From Segatella hominis (GTDB taxonomy: Bacteria; Bacteroidota; Bacteroidia; Bacteroidales; Bacteroidaceae): 52,218 nucleotides of DNA. The notes beneath the pieces were generated by a model. That model was not told where the DNA came from. It did not search any database and saw only the letters and a list, made by a program, of their open reading frames with translations. The stretch covers positions 1 to 52,218 of the forward strand of contig NZ_SGVY01000026.1 of assembly GCF_004535825.1 (NCBI RefSeq), read 5' to 3'. Positions 9,588 through 18,007 of the stretch are shown here, in pieces. Each line of letters starts with the position of its first letter. Position 1 is the stretch's first letter. Made by a program: the position numbers and the translations under genes.

Positions 9588-11429
9588 ATGAAACATATCA
9601 TAGTTAAAACTTTTGCCGCTGTATTGATGGCAGGCGGTCTAACTTCATGTAGCGATTTTCTGAATCAAAGTTCAGATTCTTCCTTGGATGGAAAGAATAT
9701 TTTCAGCACTTATGAGTATGCTGAAGGAACTATCGCTAATATCTACCAAGAATTCGGTGAGCAGAATTATCGTGCTCGTTCTGTATGGTATGGCTATAAT
9801 ACCGATGTTGAATTCTATGGTAACTCAAATAAGGCTGATGGTAAAGCTGATTTGGCAACATACAATGCACAAACTGCTAACGACCAGATGAATACAGCAA
9901 CAGGTACTGACCTTTGGGCTAAAATGTATGCAGCTATCGAGCGTGCAAATCTTGCCATCAAAGGTTTAAGAGAACATGCAGATTTGTCTGATGCAAAAAA
10001 CAAGCAGCTTTTAGGTGAGGCTCTTACTCTCCGTGCTCTCCAGTATGTAGATTTGATTAACATGTGGGGTGATGTTCCTGCTCGTTTTGAGCCTGTAAAT
10101 TCTGAAAACATGTACGCAGAACGTTCTGATCGTGACATTATCTACAAGCAGATTATAGCTGACTTGCAAGAAGCTCAGGACTTATGCGCATGGCCTAACG
10201 AATTGGAGGCTACTCAAACCGTTGAACGTGTTAATAAGGCTTTTGTTAAAGGTCTCTTAGCAAGAGTTTGTATGCAGGCTGCAGGTTATGCACAACGCAT
10301 GGATGGTGAAAACCGTTTAAGCACAGACCCAGAATTGAGTAAGGAAGTACTTTATCCTATTGCCCTCCAAGCTTGTAAGGATGTAATGGGTGTTGAAGGA
10401 CAGTATGTTGCCTTGAAGTCTAACTTTGAAGATATCTGGAACAACAATGGTATCTCTGGTGACATCATCGCAGCTGGTAGTGAATCTTTGTTTGAGATTG
10501 GTTACAGCAACGCTCCTGCTCGTGGCCGTATGATGTACACATTCGGTATCAAGCATAACTCAGAAGATGAAATGACAACCATGAAGCAAGGTAGCCAAGT
10601 GGGTCCTGTTCCTACTCTTTATTTTGAGTATGACAAGAACGACACCCGTCGTGATGTTACCTGCTGTCCTTTCCAATGGAATAAAGGTAAACAAGAGTTG
10701 CAGTCATTCAAGAGTTGGAGCTTTGGTAAACTCCGCTATGAGTGGACCAACCGTTTGATCCCAGCTGGTAATGATGATGGTATCAACAGACTCTATATGC
10801 GTTATGCTGATGTTGTTCTGATGCGTGCTGAATTGGAAAATGAGTTGAATGGTCCTGCCGCTGCAGCTCCTTATCTCGAAAAAATTCACAAGCGTGCCTT
10901 GGGTGGTGACGTCAGCTCATATATCAATCAAGTTTCTGCAAGTAAAGAATCCATGTTTAATGCTATCGTAAAAGAGCGTGGTCTTGAGTTTGCTGGTGAA
11001 TTTATCCGCAAGGCTGACTTGATTCGCTGGGGACTTTTGAAGACCAAGATGGACGAAGCTAAGGCAAAGATGAACGCAATTGTCAACTTGGCGGATTACG
11101 ATGCAGAACATCCATATAGCCAATTATCAGGTCATGTTTACTACAAGCGTGTACCATATAGCTGGTCACGTGGAGATGTATCTTACACAACTGCTAATGC
11201 CAAATTGGTTATCTATGGTTTGAACTATGGTGAAACTGAATTGGATCCAGAAGGTTACACAGAGTATGCTGACAGTAAGGGTGATGCTGCTACATGGATT
11301 AAGGCTACTTCGCTTGATGATGTCAAGGATTATCTTTACGTACAGGATCCTGACAAGCGTCAGTACTGGCCTATCTTCAATGTCAACCTCAATGACAATG
11401 CAAGTCTTAAAAATTACTCTTGGTATTAA
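9588..11429 (+). CDS. SusD/RagB-family glycan-binding lipoprotein
   Basis: Surface lipoprotein that caps the SusC barrel and binds oligosaccharide. The lipobox LTSCSDFL puts the acylated Cys near residue 21. The body has the SusD alpha-helical TPR-like organisation (LWAKMYAAIERANLAIKGL, EALTLRALQYVDLINMWGDVP) and the conserved C-terminal region (FNAIVKERGLEFAGEFIRKADLIRWG; IFNVNLNDN; ends WY). 613 residues, within the family range. It is tightly linked to susC (12-base gap) and followed 21 bases later by a third lipoprotein gene. The substrate is inferred to be a pectin fragment from the CE8 and GH28 neighbours, not read from the protein. Confidence 0.93.
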   Translation: MKHIIVKTFAAVLMAGGLTSCSDFLNQSSDSSLDGKNIFSTYEYAEGTIANIYQEFGEQNYRARSVWYGYNTDVEFYGNSNKADGKADLATYNAQTANDQMNTATGTDLWAKMYAAIERANLAIKGLREHADLSDAKNKQLLGEALTLRALQYVDLINMWGDVPARFEPVNSENMYAERSDRDIIYKQIIADLQEAQDLCAWPNELEATQTVERVNKAFVKGLLARVCMQAAGYAQRMDGENRLSTDPELSKEVLYPIALQACKDVMGVEGQYVALKSNFEDIWNNNGISGDIIAAGSESLFEIGYSNAPARGRMMYTFGIKHNSEDEMTTMKQGSQVGPVPTLYFEYDKNDTRRDVTCCPFQWNKGKQELQSFKSWSFGKLRYEWTNRLIPAGNDDGINRLYMRYADVVLMRAELENELNGPAAAAPYLEKIHKRALGGDVSSYINQVSASKESMFNAIVKERGLEFAGEFIRKADLIRWGLLKTKMDEAKAKMNAIVNLADYDAEHPYSQLSGHVYYKRVPYSWSRGDVSYTTANAKLVIYGLNYGETELDPEGYTEYADSKGDAATWIKATSLDDVKDYLYVQDPDKRQYWPIFNVNLNDNASLKNYSWY

Positions 11430-11450
11430 TAACTTCAAGACTATAAAAAA

Positions 11451-13043
11451 ATGAAAAAGAATATTTTCTATATAAGTGCCCTTGCCGCAGCCTTGTGCTT
11501 CGGCACCACGGCATTTACTTCATGCAGCGATCCTGATGATATCCAGGACTTAGTACTTGACAGAGTACTTTCCCCTACAGGTATCACTGCTCGTATTACC
11601 AACAACACTGATATTGTTGTTGACTGGAATGAAATGACAGGTGCTACAGCGTATGAAATTGAAGCCTATGCAGACAACAATGATTACGACAACAACGAAC
11701 CAGCTGTAAAGACAACAACTACAAGCAACACATGTACACTGACTTCATTAATCGGTGAAACTGATTACTACATTCGTGTAAGAGCTCTCGATGAAAATAA
11801 TGAAAACCGCAATTCTAAGTGGGTTGAAATTATGAAGACAACTAATCCTGAGCAAAACATGAACAAGGTAAAGTCTGGCGATATCCAAAGCAAGGCTGTT
11901 AAGTTGACATGGTTAGCTGGTCTTCAGGTTGATAAGATTATCTGCACTCCATCAAGTGCTGGTTCTACCGCAGAAAAAGTTACCTATACTCTGACAGCTG
12001 ATGATATTGCAGCTGGTTCTGCTCTGGTATCTGGTCTTGACCCAGAAACTACTTATAAGGTAACTTTGAAGTTGGGTGAAAAGACTCGTGGTTATGCTAC
12101 ATTTACAACTAACATCGATTTCAGTGATGCTACAGTAATCACTCCATCTGATGATTGGGTAAGTGCTATTCAGAATGCTGCTCCAGGTAGCAAGATTGCA
12201 TTGGCTCCTGGTACTTACGAATTGTCAGGTACTAATCTGGTCATTTCAAACAGTGTAAAGATTGGTGCTCAGAATTCAGCAAGCTTACCAATATTGAATG
12301 CAAACATCCACTTGACCAATGAGGCATCACTTATGCTCTATCAGGTTATCTTGGATGGTACAGGTAATTCAAACTCTGCTATCGAGTTTAAGGGTGCAGG
12401 CAGCTACAGCGAGTTGACCCTCAAGGGTTGTGAAATCCGCAACTTCGAAAACAAGAGTTTTATCTACAACAATGTTGCTGCTGTTATTGACAATATCACA
12501 ATTGACAACTGTCTCATTCACCACATGGATACAAACAATGGACAGGATTTCATCGATAGCCGTAAGGGCGGTTGGAACAGCTTGAACGTAACAAATTCTA
12601 CTTTCTATGAGTGTGCTCCAAAACGTCAGATCTTCCGTGGCGACGATGCATCTTCTTCTGTTAATGCAAAGATGGAAACTTACGTTGATAAGTGTACATT
12701 CTATAATGTTGGTAATGGTGGTTCAAACCACATGTTCTTCTACATTCGTTTCAAGGGTAATACAAATACCTTTACAAACAACGTAGTTGCCAACTTTATC
12801 AACAAACGTGGATTTAGCAATACATCTGCATTGGGAACTCCAACATATAGCAACAACTATTATTATAATTGCTTGAATATGCTTGAACAAGATCCAAACA
12901 ATACAGAAACAGGCTTGACTGCATTCGACAAGGAAGGTAAAGTTCTGGATGCAAATCCATTCAAGGACCCAAGCAATGGTGATTTCACAATCACAGATGA
13001 AATCTTGCAAACATACCAGTTTGGTGATCCAAGATGGTATTAA
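11451..13043 (+). CDS. Surface lipoprotein with FN3-like and beta-helix domains (DUF4957/DUF5123 type)
   Basis: Third gene of the susCD operon. The lipobox TAFTSCSDPD puts the acylated Cys at about residue 25. A fibronectin-III-like domain spans about 38-130 (ITARITNNTDIVVDWNEMTGATAYEIEAY). From about 230 the sequence has the repeating pattern of a right-handed parallel beta-helix (APGTYELSGTNLVI, SAIEFKGAGSYSELTLKGCEI, FIDSRKGGWNSLNVTNSTFY), followed by the DUF5123-like end with terminal GDPRWY. Proteins of this layout sit after SusD in pectin loci and are thought to bind, or rarely cleave, pectic chains. No lyase catalytic residues are evident to me, so a binding role is more likely. Confidence 0.8.
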   Translation: MKKNIFYISALAAALCFGTTAFTSCSDPDDIQDLVLDRVLSPTGITARITNNTDIVVDWNEMTGATAYEIEAYADNNDYDNNEPAVKTTTTSNTCTLTSLIGETDYYIRVRALDENNENRNSKWVEIMKTTNPEQNMNKVKSGDIQSKAVKLTWLAGLQVDKIICTPSSAGSTAEKVTYTLTADDIAAGSALVSGLDPETTYKVTLKLGEKTRGYATFTTNIDFSDATVITPSDDWVSAIQNAAPGSKIALAPGTYELSGTNLVISNSVKIGAQNSASLPILNANIHLTNEASLMLYQVILDGTGNSNSAIEFKGAGSYSELTLKGCEIRNFENKSFIYNNVAAVIDNITIDNCLIHHMDTNNGQDFIDSRKGGWNSLNVTNSTFYECAPKRQIFRGDDASSSVNAKMETYVDKCTFYNVGNGGSNHMFFYIRFKGNTNTFTNNVVANFINKRGFSNTSALGTPTYSNNYYYNCLNMLEQDPNNTETGLTAFDKEGKVLDANPFKDPSNGDFTITDEILQTYQFGDPRWY

Positions 13044-13101
13044 GCAAAAATCAAGATGAGTTATTGTATCGTTTGACCAGACCATACAAAGTGAGATAAT
13101 T

Positions 13102-13150
13102 AAAGACTATACCTCTGGAGTATATTTCCTATGGGTATAGTCTTTTTTTT
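13102..13150 (+). terminator. Terminator of the susC-susD operon
   Basis: A 12-bp perfect stem, AAAGACTATACC (13102-13113) with GGTATAGTCTTT (13134-13145), runs straight into a T tract. Confidence 0.88.
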
Positions 13151-13218
13151 GTTTTTGAACAAAACTATATTCAGCGAACATCTTAAAAATACTCATCTTT
13201 ATATTTTTTGAAACTTTT

Positions 13219-13250
13219 CTTGGAAGTCACGAAAGAAAAGCGTATCTTTG
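13219..13250 (+). promoter_or_regulatory. Promoter of the Rpn-type nuclease gene
   Basis: CTTG (13219-13222), 20 bases, then TATCTTTG (13243-13250): a full -7 box with three of four -33 bases. The leader before the ATG at 13276 is about 20 bases. Confidence 0.65.
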
Positions 13251-13275
13251 CAGCGAAGTATTAAGCAAATAAGAA

Positions 13276-14223
13276 ATGACAATGAGCGGAGAAAACTATA
13301 TAAGATTCGACTGGGCGATGAAACGTCTGCTGCGCAACAAGGCAAACTATGTTGTGCTTGAAGGTTTCTTATCTTCATTACTTGGAAAGAAATTTAAGAT
13401 TCACCGCTTTCTGGAAAGCGAAAGCAACCAAGAAGACGAATACGATAAATATAACCGAGCCGATATTCTGGCAGAAAGCGAAGATGGGCAATTATGCATC
13501 ATTGAAGTACAAAATAGCCGTGAAGTAACCTATTACCACCGTATACGCTATGGTGCATCTAAGGCAATAACAGAGTATATTGGTTTTGTCAAACCATACG
13601 AAGCTGTCAGCAAGGTATATTCTATCTATATTGTGTATTTTAAACTGGGACAAGGCAAAGATTATGTTTACCATGGCAAAACCGAGTTCATCGGTGAGCA
13701 CGAACCACATGATACTCTTAAGCTCTCCATCCGACAGAATGAGAAATTCTTTGGCATCAAGGATAAAGATTTAAAACTAAGGAAGGGGGCGGGAGACTTA
13801 TTCCCAGAATACTACATACTACGAGTCAATGATTTTGACAAGGTAGCAACTACTCCACTTGATGAATGGATTGAATTTCTAAAAACAGGTTCTATCAGTT
13901 CAAAAGCCACTGCAGCAGGATTACCAGAGACACGCGAACGCCTGCGTGTAGATTCACTCTCTCAAAAAGACAAACAAGCCTATTTCCGTCATTTAGAAGC
14001 GGTTAGACACATGAAGAGTCTCTTTGACACCAGCCATGACGAGGGTTATCAAGATGGACTAACAGAAGGAAGAATTGAAGGAAGAGCTGAAAGAAGAGCA
14101 GAAGGAGAAAAAGAAAAGACCAAAGAAATCGCCCTCAAACTTCTTGCTTTAAATACACCAATAGACATCATTTCCCAATCTACAGGATTATCTATAGAGG
14201 AAATCAAAAAGTTAAATTCATAA
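13276..14223 (+). CDS. Rpn-family PD-(D/E)XK nuclease / transposase-like protein
   Basis: A 315-residue protein of the Rpn (recombination-promoting nuclease, PF12784-like) family, members of which cut DNA and promote RecA-independent recombination. The N-terminal signature is present (YIRFDWAMKRLLRNKANYVVLEGFLSSLL). The nuclease core has Asp63 (ADILAESEDG) and Glu77-Val-Gln79 (CIIEVQNSR). The C-terminal part is charged (RIEGRAERRAEGEKEKTKE, residues about 265-285), then a helix-turn-like end typical of the family (GLSIEEIKKL). It interrupts the pectin locus between the susCD operon and GH28 and has its own promoter, so it is probably a genomic passenger. Such genes usually exist in several copies per Bacteroidetes genome. 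Confidence 0.85.
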   Translation: MTMSGENYIRFDWAMKRLLRNKANYVVLEGFLSSLLGKKFKIHRFLESESNQEDEYDKYNRADILAESEDGQLCIIEVQNSREVTYYHRIRYGASKAITEYIGFVKPYEAVSKVYSIYIVYFKLGQGKDYVYHGKTEFIGEHEPHDTLKLSIRQNEKFFGIKDKDLKLRKGAGDLFPEYYILRVNDFDKVATTPLDEWIEFLKTGSISSKATAAGLPETRERLRVDSLSQKDKQAYFRHLEAVRHMKSLFDTSHDEGYQDGLTEGRIEGRAERRAEGEKEKTKEIALKLLALNTPIDIISQSTGLSIEEIKKLNS

Positions 14224-14272
14224 ACACATAGAAAGTGCAATGTTCGACTTGTGCGTTGCGCTTTTTTCTACT

Positions 14273-14339
14273 ACGCAATCGTTTTCGTATTATTTTGAGA
14301 TGATTATACCTTATTTTATAAAGAATAGTTGTAATTTTG
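14273..14339 (+). promoter_or_regulatory. Operator C and -7 box of the GH28 gene
   Basis: ACGCAATCGTTTTCGT (14273-14288) is the third copy of the palindromic operator. The -7 box TAATTTTG lies at 14332-14339, again exactly 59 bp from start to start, with no -33 box. Confidence 0.7.
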
Positions 14340-14367
14340 CCACAAATAAAATTTAGCCTAAATTACA

Positions 14368-15201
14368 ATGAGAAAATCAATCATCAAAACTATCGTGCTT
14401 TCAGCACTCTTGGCTCTGCCAGGCATTGCCAAGTCCCAGACTTTTACTGGTATTACTTCTGAGCAAAATGCCCAGAATACTCCTGAAGGATGGACAGCAG
14501 TTGAATTACCACAAATGCCAGCCATCACATCAGCTAATACGTTTAACATCAAAGACTATGGTGCATCTACATCGGCAGCAGATAACACCAAAGCTATTCA
14601 GAAAGCCCTGGATGCTGTTCCTACTACTGGCGGTATGGTCGTAATACCTGCTGGTACATGGATGTTTGGTAGCACAGACCAGATGACCAGCAAGACAGAG
14701 GTGCTCAGCATCAAGTCAAAAACAGTACTCCACCTTTGCGCAGGTGCCACCCTGAAGCTCGTGGAATATGGTAAGGCGCCTAACAACAAGACTATCTTTA
14801 TTGGTTGTAAGAACAGAAAACAAAATGATATCATTATTGAGGGTGAAGGCGAGACATCTATCATTGATGGACAAGGAACTCGATGGTGGAAGGCTCGCGA
14901 TAACAAGGAGACTTTCAATCCAGGAGCCATGATCCGCTTCGAACAGGGTTCTCGTTTCATGGTTAGAAATATAAAAATTCAGAACACCCCAGGTGTAAAT
15001 CTTACCGTCAGCAATAGTGGTAAGGCAAGCCATGCAACTATCCATGATGTGACGATTTATAATCCAGCCTCAGATACTAAGACAGAACAGCCATCACACA
15101 ACACAGACGGAATCTCTATCTGGGGGCACCATGTAAACATCTACGACTGTTTCATCAGTACGGGTGATGACAACGTAGTTTGCGATGATAATGCCCAGTA
15201 A
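14368..15201 (+). CDS. GH28 polygalacturonase, N-terminal part (frameshifted)
   Basis: First part of a secreted polygalacturonase that hydrolyses alpha-1,4-linked galacturonate in demethylated pectin. The signal peptide is residues 1-24 (ends GIAKSQ). The start of the catalytic beta-helix has the typical pattern FNIKDYGASTSAADNTKAIQ. Two of the four GH28 motifs are in this part: NTDG near residue 244 and GDDN near 265, which carries the catalytic Asp pair. The frame hits TAA at 15199-15201, right after VCDDNAQ. One extra base (T at 15199) separates it from the rest of the enzyme at 15185-16393. The promoter carries operator C, so expression is tied to the CE8 and susCD genes. This part alone lacks the HG and RxK motifs and should be inactive. 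Confidence 0.85.
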   Translation: MRKSIIKTIVLSALLALPGIAKSQTFTGITSEQNAQNTPEGWTAVELPQMPAITSANTFNIKDYGASTSAADNTKAIQKALDAVPTTGGMVVIPAGTWMFGSTDQMTSKTEVLSIKSKTVLHLCAGATLKLVEYGKAPNNKTIFIGCKNRKQNDIIIEGEGETSIIDGQGTRWWKARDNKETFNPGAMIRFEQGSRFMVRNIKIQNTPGVNLTVSNSGKASHATIHDVTIYNPASDTKTEQPSHNTDGISIWGHHVNIYDCFISTGDDNVVCDDNAQ

Positions 15202-16393
15202 TGTACACGTCTGGAATTCTAAAATGGGTACAGGACATGGTGCATCATTTGGCAGTTTTACCAATAACATGCATGATATTATTTATGAGGACCTCACTTT
15301 CAATAATACAGATAGTGGATTCCGCTTGAAATCACAACGTGATAGAAGTGGCGATGTATATAATCTCATTTTCCGTAATTGTACAATGACAGGAGTGAGA
15401 AACCCTATTTATATCGAAACTTGGTACAATCTGAGTACAAAGCCAATTCCATCTGAAGCCACAGCAGCAGAAGTAACCCCAAAGACACCTGCCTTCCGCG
15501 ACATTCTTATTCAGAATGTGACATCTACAGGTACTCCATACAATACAAGTGCTAAGGGATATTTCCCTATCTATATCTATGGTTTACCGGAAAGCTATGT
15601 CAAGAACATAACCTTAGATAATGTTCAAGTAGAAGCCCAAAAAGGTATGTTCCTTGCATTTGTGGATGGTATAACATTTAAAAATGGTTGCAAGATTACA
15701 AATAGCAAGGATGGAAAGCTTATTGCTAACCAATATGAAGTAAAAAATCTCACAGGTGATTATACAGGTAGTTCAACTGTAGATCCAACTCCAGGAGAAG
15801 CAGGAAACGTTACCTATACTTTGGCAGCAAACACCTGCAATTTGTCAAATGGTTCAACAGAAACCACATGGAACTTCAACAATGGTTGTTCCATCACTTC
15901 CGGCAAAGGTTATGCCACAGCTAAAAGCAATACTATCAAGTATAGCAAAGGAGTAAAATTCACAATCAACTTACCAGAAAACGTAACAATTACCTCTGCT
16001 ACATTTGCTGGTTATACTAACGAAGATAATAAGATCTGCTACTTGTCCGAATTAGATGGTGCCAATTATGCTTCTAACAAATACAGCTTTCCAAGCCGTA
16101 CTACAACCACAAGCACAGATACCAGTTACGATATCACATTAGCTACACCTGCAACAGGAGTCATGACCTTTACTCCACAGGATGCTCAAGCTGCATGGGT
16201 TATCACCCTCAAAGGAACAAAAAATAACACTAATGGTATCAAAGGTATTACATCTGATGTAAAGATTAAGAATGACAACAACGTCTATGACCTCAGCGGT
16301 CGCCTGGTAATCAAGAACGCTTCTACAAGCGATTTGCAGGCTCTCAACAAGGGTATTTATATCCACAACAACAGAAAGTATATTGCAAAGTAA
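15185..16393 (+). CDS. GH28 polygalacturonase, C-terminal part (frameshifted)
   Basis: Second part of the split GH28 enzyme. The listed start is only the first in-frame ATG; there is no ribosome-binding site and no signal peptide, so it is not a separate gene. Joined after DDNAQ the frame continues NVHVWNSKMG, with the two remaining GH28 motifs: GTGHGASFGS (catalytic-site His) and FRLKSQRDRSG (RLK, substrate binding). After the beta-helix (to about residue 190) comes a beta-sandwich region, then the tail YDLSGRLV ... KGIYIHNNRKYIAK, which matches the secreted proteins at 250 and 1819. Removal of the T at 15199 would give an enzyme of about 675 residues. Assembly error, recent mutation or frameshifting cannot be told apart from the sequence alone. 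Confidence 0.85.
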   Translation: MIMPSNVHVWNSKMGTGHGASFGSFTNNMHDIIYEDLTFNNTDSGFRLKSQRDRSGDVYNLIFRNCTMTGVRNPIYIETWYNLSTKPIPSEATAAEVTPKTPAFRDILIQNVTSTGTPYNTSAKGYFPIYIYGLPESYVKNITLDNVQVEAQKGMFLAFVDGITFKNGCKITNSKDGKLIANQYEVKNLTGDYTGSSTVDPTPGEAGNVTYTLAANTCNLSNGSTETTWNFNNGCSITSGKGYATAKSNTIKYSKGVKFTINLPENVTITSATFAGYTNEDNKICYLSELDGANYASNKYSFPSRTTTTSTDTSYDITLATPATGVMTFTPQDAQAAWVITLKGTKNNTNGIKGITSDVKIKNDNNVYDLSGRLVIKNASTSDLQALNKGIYIHNNRKYIAK

Positions 16394-16420
16394 TAAAACA
16401 CTATATCACTCAAAAAACGT

Positions 16421-16475
16421 GAGGGTGCGTCACAGACTTATGACACACCCTCCTTGTTTTATATTTTTTTTCTTC
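16421..16475. terminator. Terminator between GH28 and the glycogen operon
   Basis: GAGGGTGCGTCA (16421-16432) pairs with TGACACACCCTC (16441-16452) with one mismatch, and a T-rich tract with eight T follows on the plus strand. It lies between converging genes. The minus strand has a weaker T tract, so it serves mainly GH28. Confidence 0.7.
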
Positions 16476-16500
16476 AGGGATTTCCTGAAGAATCTCATTC

Positions 16501-17919
16501 CTACTTATCAGTAGTTTTCTTGGCAGCAGGTTTTGCTGCTGTCTTGGCAGCTGCCTTCTTTGTCGCAGCCTTCTTTGTCGCAGTCTTGGCAGGCTTCTGT
16601 GCTTCACGCAGTTTCTCTACTTCCTTTTCTATCTTGTCCAACTTAGCCTGGAGACGAGTGATTTCCTTATCCTTCATCTCTATCTCCTCCTCCATATTGG
16701 TGACACTGGTCATGTAATTATCGAGCTGCTCATTGTCCATTTCTGGATGAAGAGAGTTTACTCGGTTGAGGAAGTCGCCCAGAATGTTCATGTAATTTGT
16801 GAAAGCATCAAATGGACTTGAATAGATACCACGGTCAAGACCCACATTACTTGGCTTGGTAGTCATGAAACGGAAGTTGTTGCTTGCCTGCAAGTAATCC
16901 CAGTCCTGATTGATACGAGGATCATTGGCAATACGTACACGGTCGGCTACACTATAGAGTTTGTTGAAAGCCTCACGCTGCATCGGATTTCCGAGCCATG
17001 TGCTGACATCACGCTCCTCATCCACCCAACTCAATGTATCAGGTACATTCAACTCGCCTACAGACTTCATCTTCTTGCAAATCTCTGAAGGTGTAGAGAA
17101 GGTGATGCCCTTCTGGCGTGCACATTCTGGCAATGCCTTGAAGAACTCGAGGATATTGCTGGACAATGGCTGGGCAATACCAAGTGCAGACAGTTCCATG
17201 AAGATATTGATAATCTGCTCTTCCTGTGGCAAAGCTGCTATCTCATTGATATAGGTATCAGCAAAAAGTGGATAACCATCCCAACTACTATTATTGAAAC
17301 GCAAAGAGATATCATCGCTCAAACGGATATCACGGAGCAAAAGCTTCAGATTTGGAGCTATCGGACAATGATAAACATAGTGTGGAGACTTCCAGCCCAA
17401 TACATGCTTGGCACCTTCGGTCAACATACCTTCGAAGCCCATCTGAGAAGCCTGCAAACCAATATCATCGCTGTAAATGAGTGATGAATTGCGAAGCACA
17501 GTTGGCTCCTTACCGAAATATTCCTTGATTTTGGAAGCCTGACGCTTAACCTCCTTGGCAAAGCTATCCTCATTGACGAGAGAGGCAAGACCATGAGAAT
17601 ATGGCTCTGCGAGGAACTCTACACAACCGGTAGCGTTCAGTTCCTGCAATTTTTCCAATACCTGAGGAGCATGCATTTCCAACTGTTCCATGCCGACTCC
17701 TGAGAGTGAAAAGGCTACCTTGAAATACTTGTTACTCTGATGGATCATCTCCAACAGGGCATTGAGCGCTGGCATATATGACTTCTCAGCTATCTCGCTG
17801 ATAGAACGCTCATTCTCGTAATCATCATAGTAATAATGATCAGTACCGATGTCGAAGAAGCGGTAGCGTTTCAGATGGGTAATCTGATGTATCTCGAAAT
17901 ATAAACAAATTGTCTTCAT
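16501..17919 (-). CDS. GH57 alpha-amylase-like glycoside hydrolase with coiled coil and Lys/Ala-rich tail
   Basis: Cytoplasmic GH57 enzyme (no signal peptide) that probably hydrolyses or transfers alpha-1,4-glucans of glycogen. The N-terminus ICLYFEIHQ carries the His-Gln motif of the family. Acidic motifs FLAEPYSHGL (about 102-111), LIYSDDIG (147-154) and GMLTEGA (164-170) lie in the expected region. The catalytic part ends near 400. A heptad-type coiled coil follows (about 405-440, MEEEIEMKDKEITRLQAKL), and the last 30 residues are almost only Lys, Ala and Thr (KPAKTATKKAATKKAAAK...), like histone H1 or an HU tail. Third gene of the operon, 88 bases after the glycosyltransferase. The basic tail is unusual for an amylase. 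Confidence 0.85.
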   Translation of the reverse strand: MKTICLYFEIHQITHLKRYRFFDIGTDHYYYDDYENERSISEIAEKSYMPALNALLEMIHQSNKYFKVAFSLSGVGMEQLEMHAPQVLEKLQELNATGCVEFLAEPYSHGLASLVNEDSFAKEVKRQASKIKEYFGKEPTVLRNSSLIYSDDIGLQASQMGFEGMLTEGAKHVLGWKSPHYVYHCPIAPNLKLLLRDIRLSDDISLRFNNSSWDGYPLFADTYINEIAALPQEEQIINIFMELSALGIAQPLSSNILEFFKALPECARQKGITFSTPSEICKKMKSVGELNVPDTLSWVDEERDVSTWLGNPMQREAFNKLYSVADRVRIANDPRINQDWDYLQASNNFRFMTTKPSNVGLDRGIYSSPFDAFTNYMNILGDFLNRVNSLHPEMDNEQLDNYMTSVTNMEEEIEMKDKEITRLQAKLDKIEKEVEKLREAQKPAKTATKKAATKKAAAKTAAKPAAKKTTDK

Positions 17920-17972
17920 AATTTGAAACTTGATATTTGAACGTTTAACTTTATGACAAGCAAAGACAAAGA

Positions 17973-18005
17973 GTTCTTCGCTCTTTGTTCTTCACTCTTC
18001 ACTTA
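17973..18005. repeat. Short dispersed repeat (GAAGAGTGAAGAAC type), intergenic copy
   Basis: The plus strand reads TTCTTCGCTCTTTGTTCTTC then ACTCTTCACTT, nearly the same as a stretch inside the hydrolase gene at 28708-28740 (about 28 of 30 positions). It lies directly behind the stop codon of the glycosyltransferase gene. Confidence 0.65.
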
Positions 18006-18007
18006 AC

